Below are positions 7,145-8,368 of a DNA stretch of 8,368 nucleotides, in pieces. A program made the translations under genes and the position numbers. This stretch comes from Verrucomicrobiota bacterium (lineage in GTDB: Bacteria; Verrucomicrobiota; Verrucomicrobiia; Opitutales; UBA953). Position 1 is the stretch's first letter. Each line of letters starts with the position of its first letter. Below the pieces are notes generated by a model. The model was not told the DNA's origin. It searched no databases and saw only the letters and a list, made by a program, of their open reading frames with translations. The stretch lies in the NCBI GenBank assembly GCA_009917805.1, contig RGES01000051.1, positions 1 through 8,368 on the forward strand. Reading direction: 5' to 3'.

Positions 7145-8086
7145 ATGAGACTGCTCACCCTCCTCGCCCTCGCCTGCGCCCTGTCGCTCGGCGCCCAGGA
7201 CGCCCCGAAGGCCAAGGCGAAAACCAAGGCGAAGGCTCCGGCCGCCGACGCCTATTCGGCCAAGGTGCCCAAGCCTACCGAGGCGAACGTCCGCTACGGC
7301 GAACATGAGCGTCACGTGCTCGACTTCTGGAAGGCCGAATCATCCGCCCCGACGCCCCTGGTCTTCATCATCCACGGCGGCGGCTGGGTCGGCGGCAGCA
7401 AGGAGCGCGCCGAGCGCTTCGCCGACATCGACACGCTCCTCAAGGCCGGCATCTCCGTGGTATCCATCAACTATCGCCTGATCAAGCGCGACGCCGCGGT
7501 CGACACTTCGCCCGCCGTGAAGGCCCCTTTGCATGACGCCGCCCGCGCGTTGCAGTTCGTGCGCAGCAAGGCCGCGGAGTGGAACCTCGACAAGTCGCGC
7601 GTCGGCGCGGCCGGCGGCTCCGCCGGCGCCTGCTCGAGCCTCTGGCTGGCGTTCCACGACGACCTCGCCGATCCGAAGTCGGCCGACCCCGTCGCCCGCG
7701 AATCCACCCGCCTCACCTGCGCCGCCGTCACCGGCCCGCAGACCACGCTCGACCCCGCCCAGATGAAGGAGTGGACCCCGAACAGCACCTACGGCGGTCA
7801 CGCCTTCGGACTGAAGACGTTCGCCGAATTCCTGGCGGCCCGTGAAAAGATCCTCCCGCTCATCGCCGAATATTCGCCCTATGCCTTGGTAAGTTCGGAC
7901 GACCCCGCGATCTACATGACTTTCAGCGCGCCGCCGGCCATCGGCCAGAACCAGAAAGACCCGACCCATACGGCCAACTTCGGCGTGAAGCTGGCCGAAC
8001 ACTGCGCGACCAAGGGCGTGAAAGACGTGAAGCACGACTCCGCCACGGCCTACCTCATCGCCAAGCTGAAGCCGGCCGGAAAATGA
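7145..8086 (+). CDS. Secreted alpha/beta hydrolase, esterase/lipase-like
   Basis: This 313-residue protein has a signal peptide at 1-17 (MRLLTLLALACALSLGA), then a lysine/alanine-rich linker (PKAKAKTKAKAPAA, 21-34) and a hydrolase domain from about residue 45. The oxyanion motif HGGGW is at 77-81 and nucleophile S159 lies in GGSAG (157-161). The segment HERHVLDFW...HGGGWVGGSKE parallels HERQKLDLY...HGGGWQNGSKE in the hydrolase at 4178, so they share ancestry. The canonical HGxxDxxVP acid motif is absent; the equivalent region reads YMTFSAPPAIG then KDPTHTANFG (271-280). H297 near the C-terminus is a candidate catalytic His, but the acid cannot be assigned by eye. There is no EF-hand. No SD is visible before the ATG, which lies 15 bp after the sulfatase stop, consistent with one operon. 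The stop overlaps the next start (ATGA, 8083-8086). Fold confident; activity probable; substrate unknown. Confidence 0.9.
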   Translation: MRLLTLLALACALSLGAQDAPKAKAKTKAKAPAADAYSAKVPKPTEANVRYGEHERHVLDFWKAESSAPTPLVFIIHGGGWVGGSKERAERFADIDTLLKAGISVVSINYRLIKRDAAVDTSPAVKAPLHDAARALQFVRSKAAEWNLDKSRVGAAGGSAGACSSLWLAFHDDLADPKSADPVARESTRLTCAAVTGPQTTLDPAQMKEWTPNSTYGGHAFGLKTFAEFLAAREKILPLIAEYSPYALVSSDDPAIYMTFSAPPAIGQNQKDPTHTANFGVKLAEHCATKGVKDVKHDSATAYLIAKLKPAGK

Positions 8087-8368
8087 ACCCTACCCTCGCC
8101 CTTGGTGCCCTGCTGCTCGCAGGCTGCGCGACCGTCGAAACCTTCTCGGTCCGCGAAGACTTCGGTTCGAACTTCGACGCGAAGAAGTTCCTCACGCCGA
8201 TCCCGAACAAGAACACCTCCATCCGCGACGGCGTGATGTGGACCCGCGGCGCCAGCGGCGGCAAGTACCCGCCGATGGTCTACCTGGCCCTCGACGGCAA
8301 GGATCTGACGATGTCCTTCCGCTACCGTCACCTCGAGAAAGGCGGCATGCTCTGGCTCTTCGTCGACG
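8083..8368 (+). CDS. Lipoprotein, probable glycan-binding/lectin-like (3' end outside window)
   Basis: The ATG at 8083 overlaps the hydrolase stop (ATGA), and 95 codons are visible before the window ends. The N-terminus carries a lipoprotein signal: LALGALLLAGC with lipobox LAGC and acylated cysteine C15. The mature part contains IRDGVMWTRG, KYPPMVYLAL and DLTMSFRYRHLEKGGMLWLFVD. This resembles secreted concanavalin-like (LamG/DUF1080-related) proteins that I recall beside sulfatases in Planctomycetota and Verrucomicrobiota. DUF1080-type folds occur in 3-keto-disaccharide hydrolases and in carbohydrate-binding proteins; which applies here cannot be decided from this fragment. No strong SD is present, so translation is probably coupled to the hydrolase. 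Membrane anchoring would place it on the same secreted polysaccharide pathway as its neighbours. The ORF and lipobox are clear; the family call is from memory of conserved patterns. Confidence 0.8.
   Translation, partial: MNPTLALGALLLAGCATVETFSVREDFGSNFDAKKFLTPIPNKNTSIRDGVMWTRGASGGKYPPMVYLALDGKDLTMSFRYRHLEKGGMLWLFVD

Noticed and set aside
1..8368. tRNA, rRNA, CRISPR array, insertion sequence or phage attachment site
   Set aside because: No cloverleaf-like sequence, regularly spaced direct repeats, transposase motif or terminal inverted repeats were seen; coding density leaves little room.

Overview
The window is GC-rich, gene-dense bacterial DNA with everything coded on the + strand: seven genes, the first cut by the left edge and the last by the right edge. 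A DUF1501 protein, several secreted type I sulfatases, secreted alpha/beta hydrolases, C-terminal EF-hand tails and a small lipoprotein with a lectin-like fold together are typical of the Planctomycetota-Verrucomicrobiota group. I favour Verrucomicrobiota or a relative, but no taxonomic marker gene is present, so this is inference. Recognisable Shine-Dalgarno (SD) sequences are seen before only two of the genes.

Layout: (1) 1-1011, C-terminal part of a DUF1501 protein (alkaline phosphatase/sulfatase superfamily). (2) 1064-2608, a secreted heparan-N-sulfatase-like sulfatase. (3) 2605-4062, a secreted GALNS/arylsulfatase-A-like sulfatase, overlapping the previous gene by ATGA. (4) 4178-5329, a secreted alpha/beta hydrolase (esterase type) ending in an EF-hand. 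(5) 5492-7129, a second GALNS-like sulfatase, paralogous to (3), ending in two EF-hands. (6) 7145-8086, a second alpha/beta hydrolase related to (4). (7) 8083-8368 and beyond, a lipoprotein whose start overlaps (6) by ATGA. The three gaps over 50 bp (1012-1063, 4063-4177, 5330-5491) contain small inverted repeats; two of these hold the SD sequence of the next gene in the stem.

The genes read as one catabolic locus, or two adjoining transcription units, for a sulfated and probably acylated polysaccharide outside the cytoplasm. The sulfatases would remove sulfate esters or N-sulfates, the hydrolases would remove acetyl or other ester groups, and the lipoprotein may bind the glycan. No glycoside hydrolase, polysaccharide lyase, transporter, regulator or formylglycine-generating enzyme is visible, so the substrate cannot be named.

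The most interesting structure is a repeated two-gene module, sulfatase then alpha/beta hydrolase (2605-5329 and 5492-8086). An EF-hand tail occurs once per module but on a different enzyme each time. Codon choice also differs: 1064-5329 uses mixed arginine codons, while the flanking genes use almost only CGC, suggesting the locus was assembled from parts of different origin. No RNA gene, mobile element or CRISPR array was recognised.
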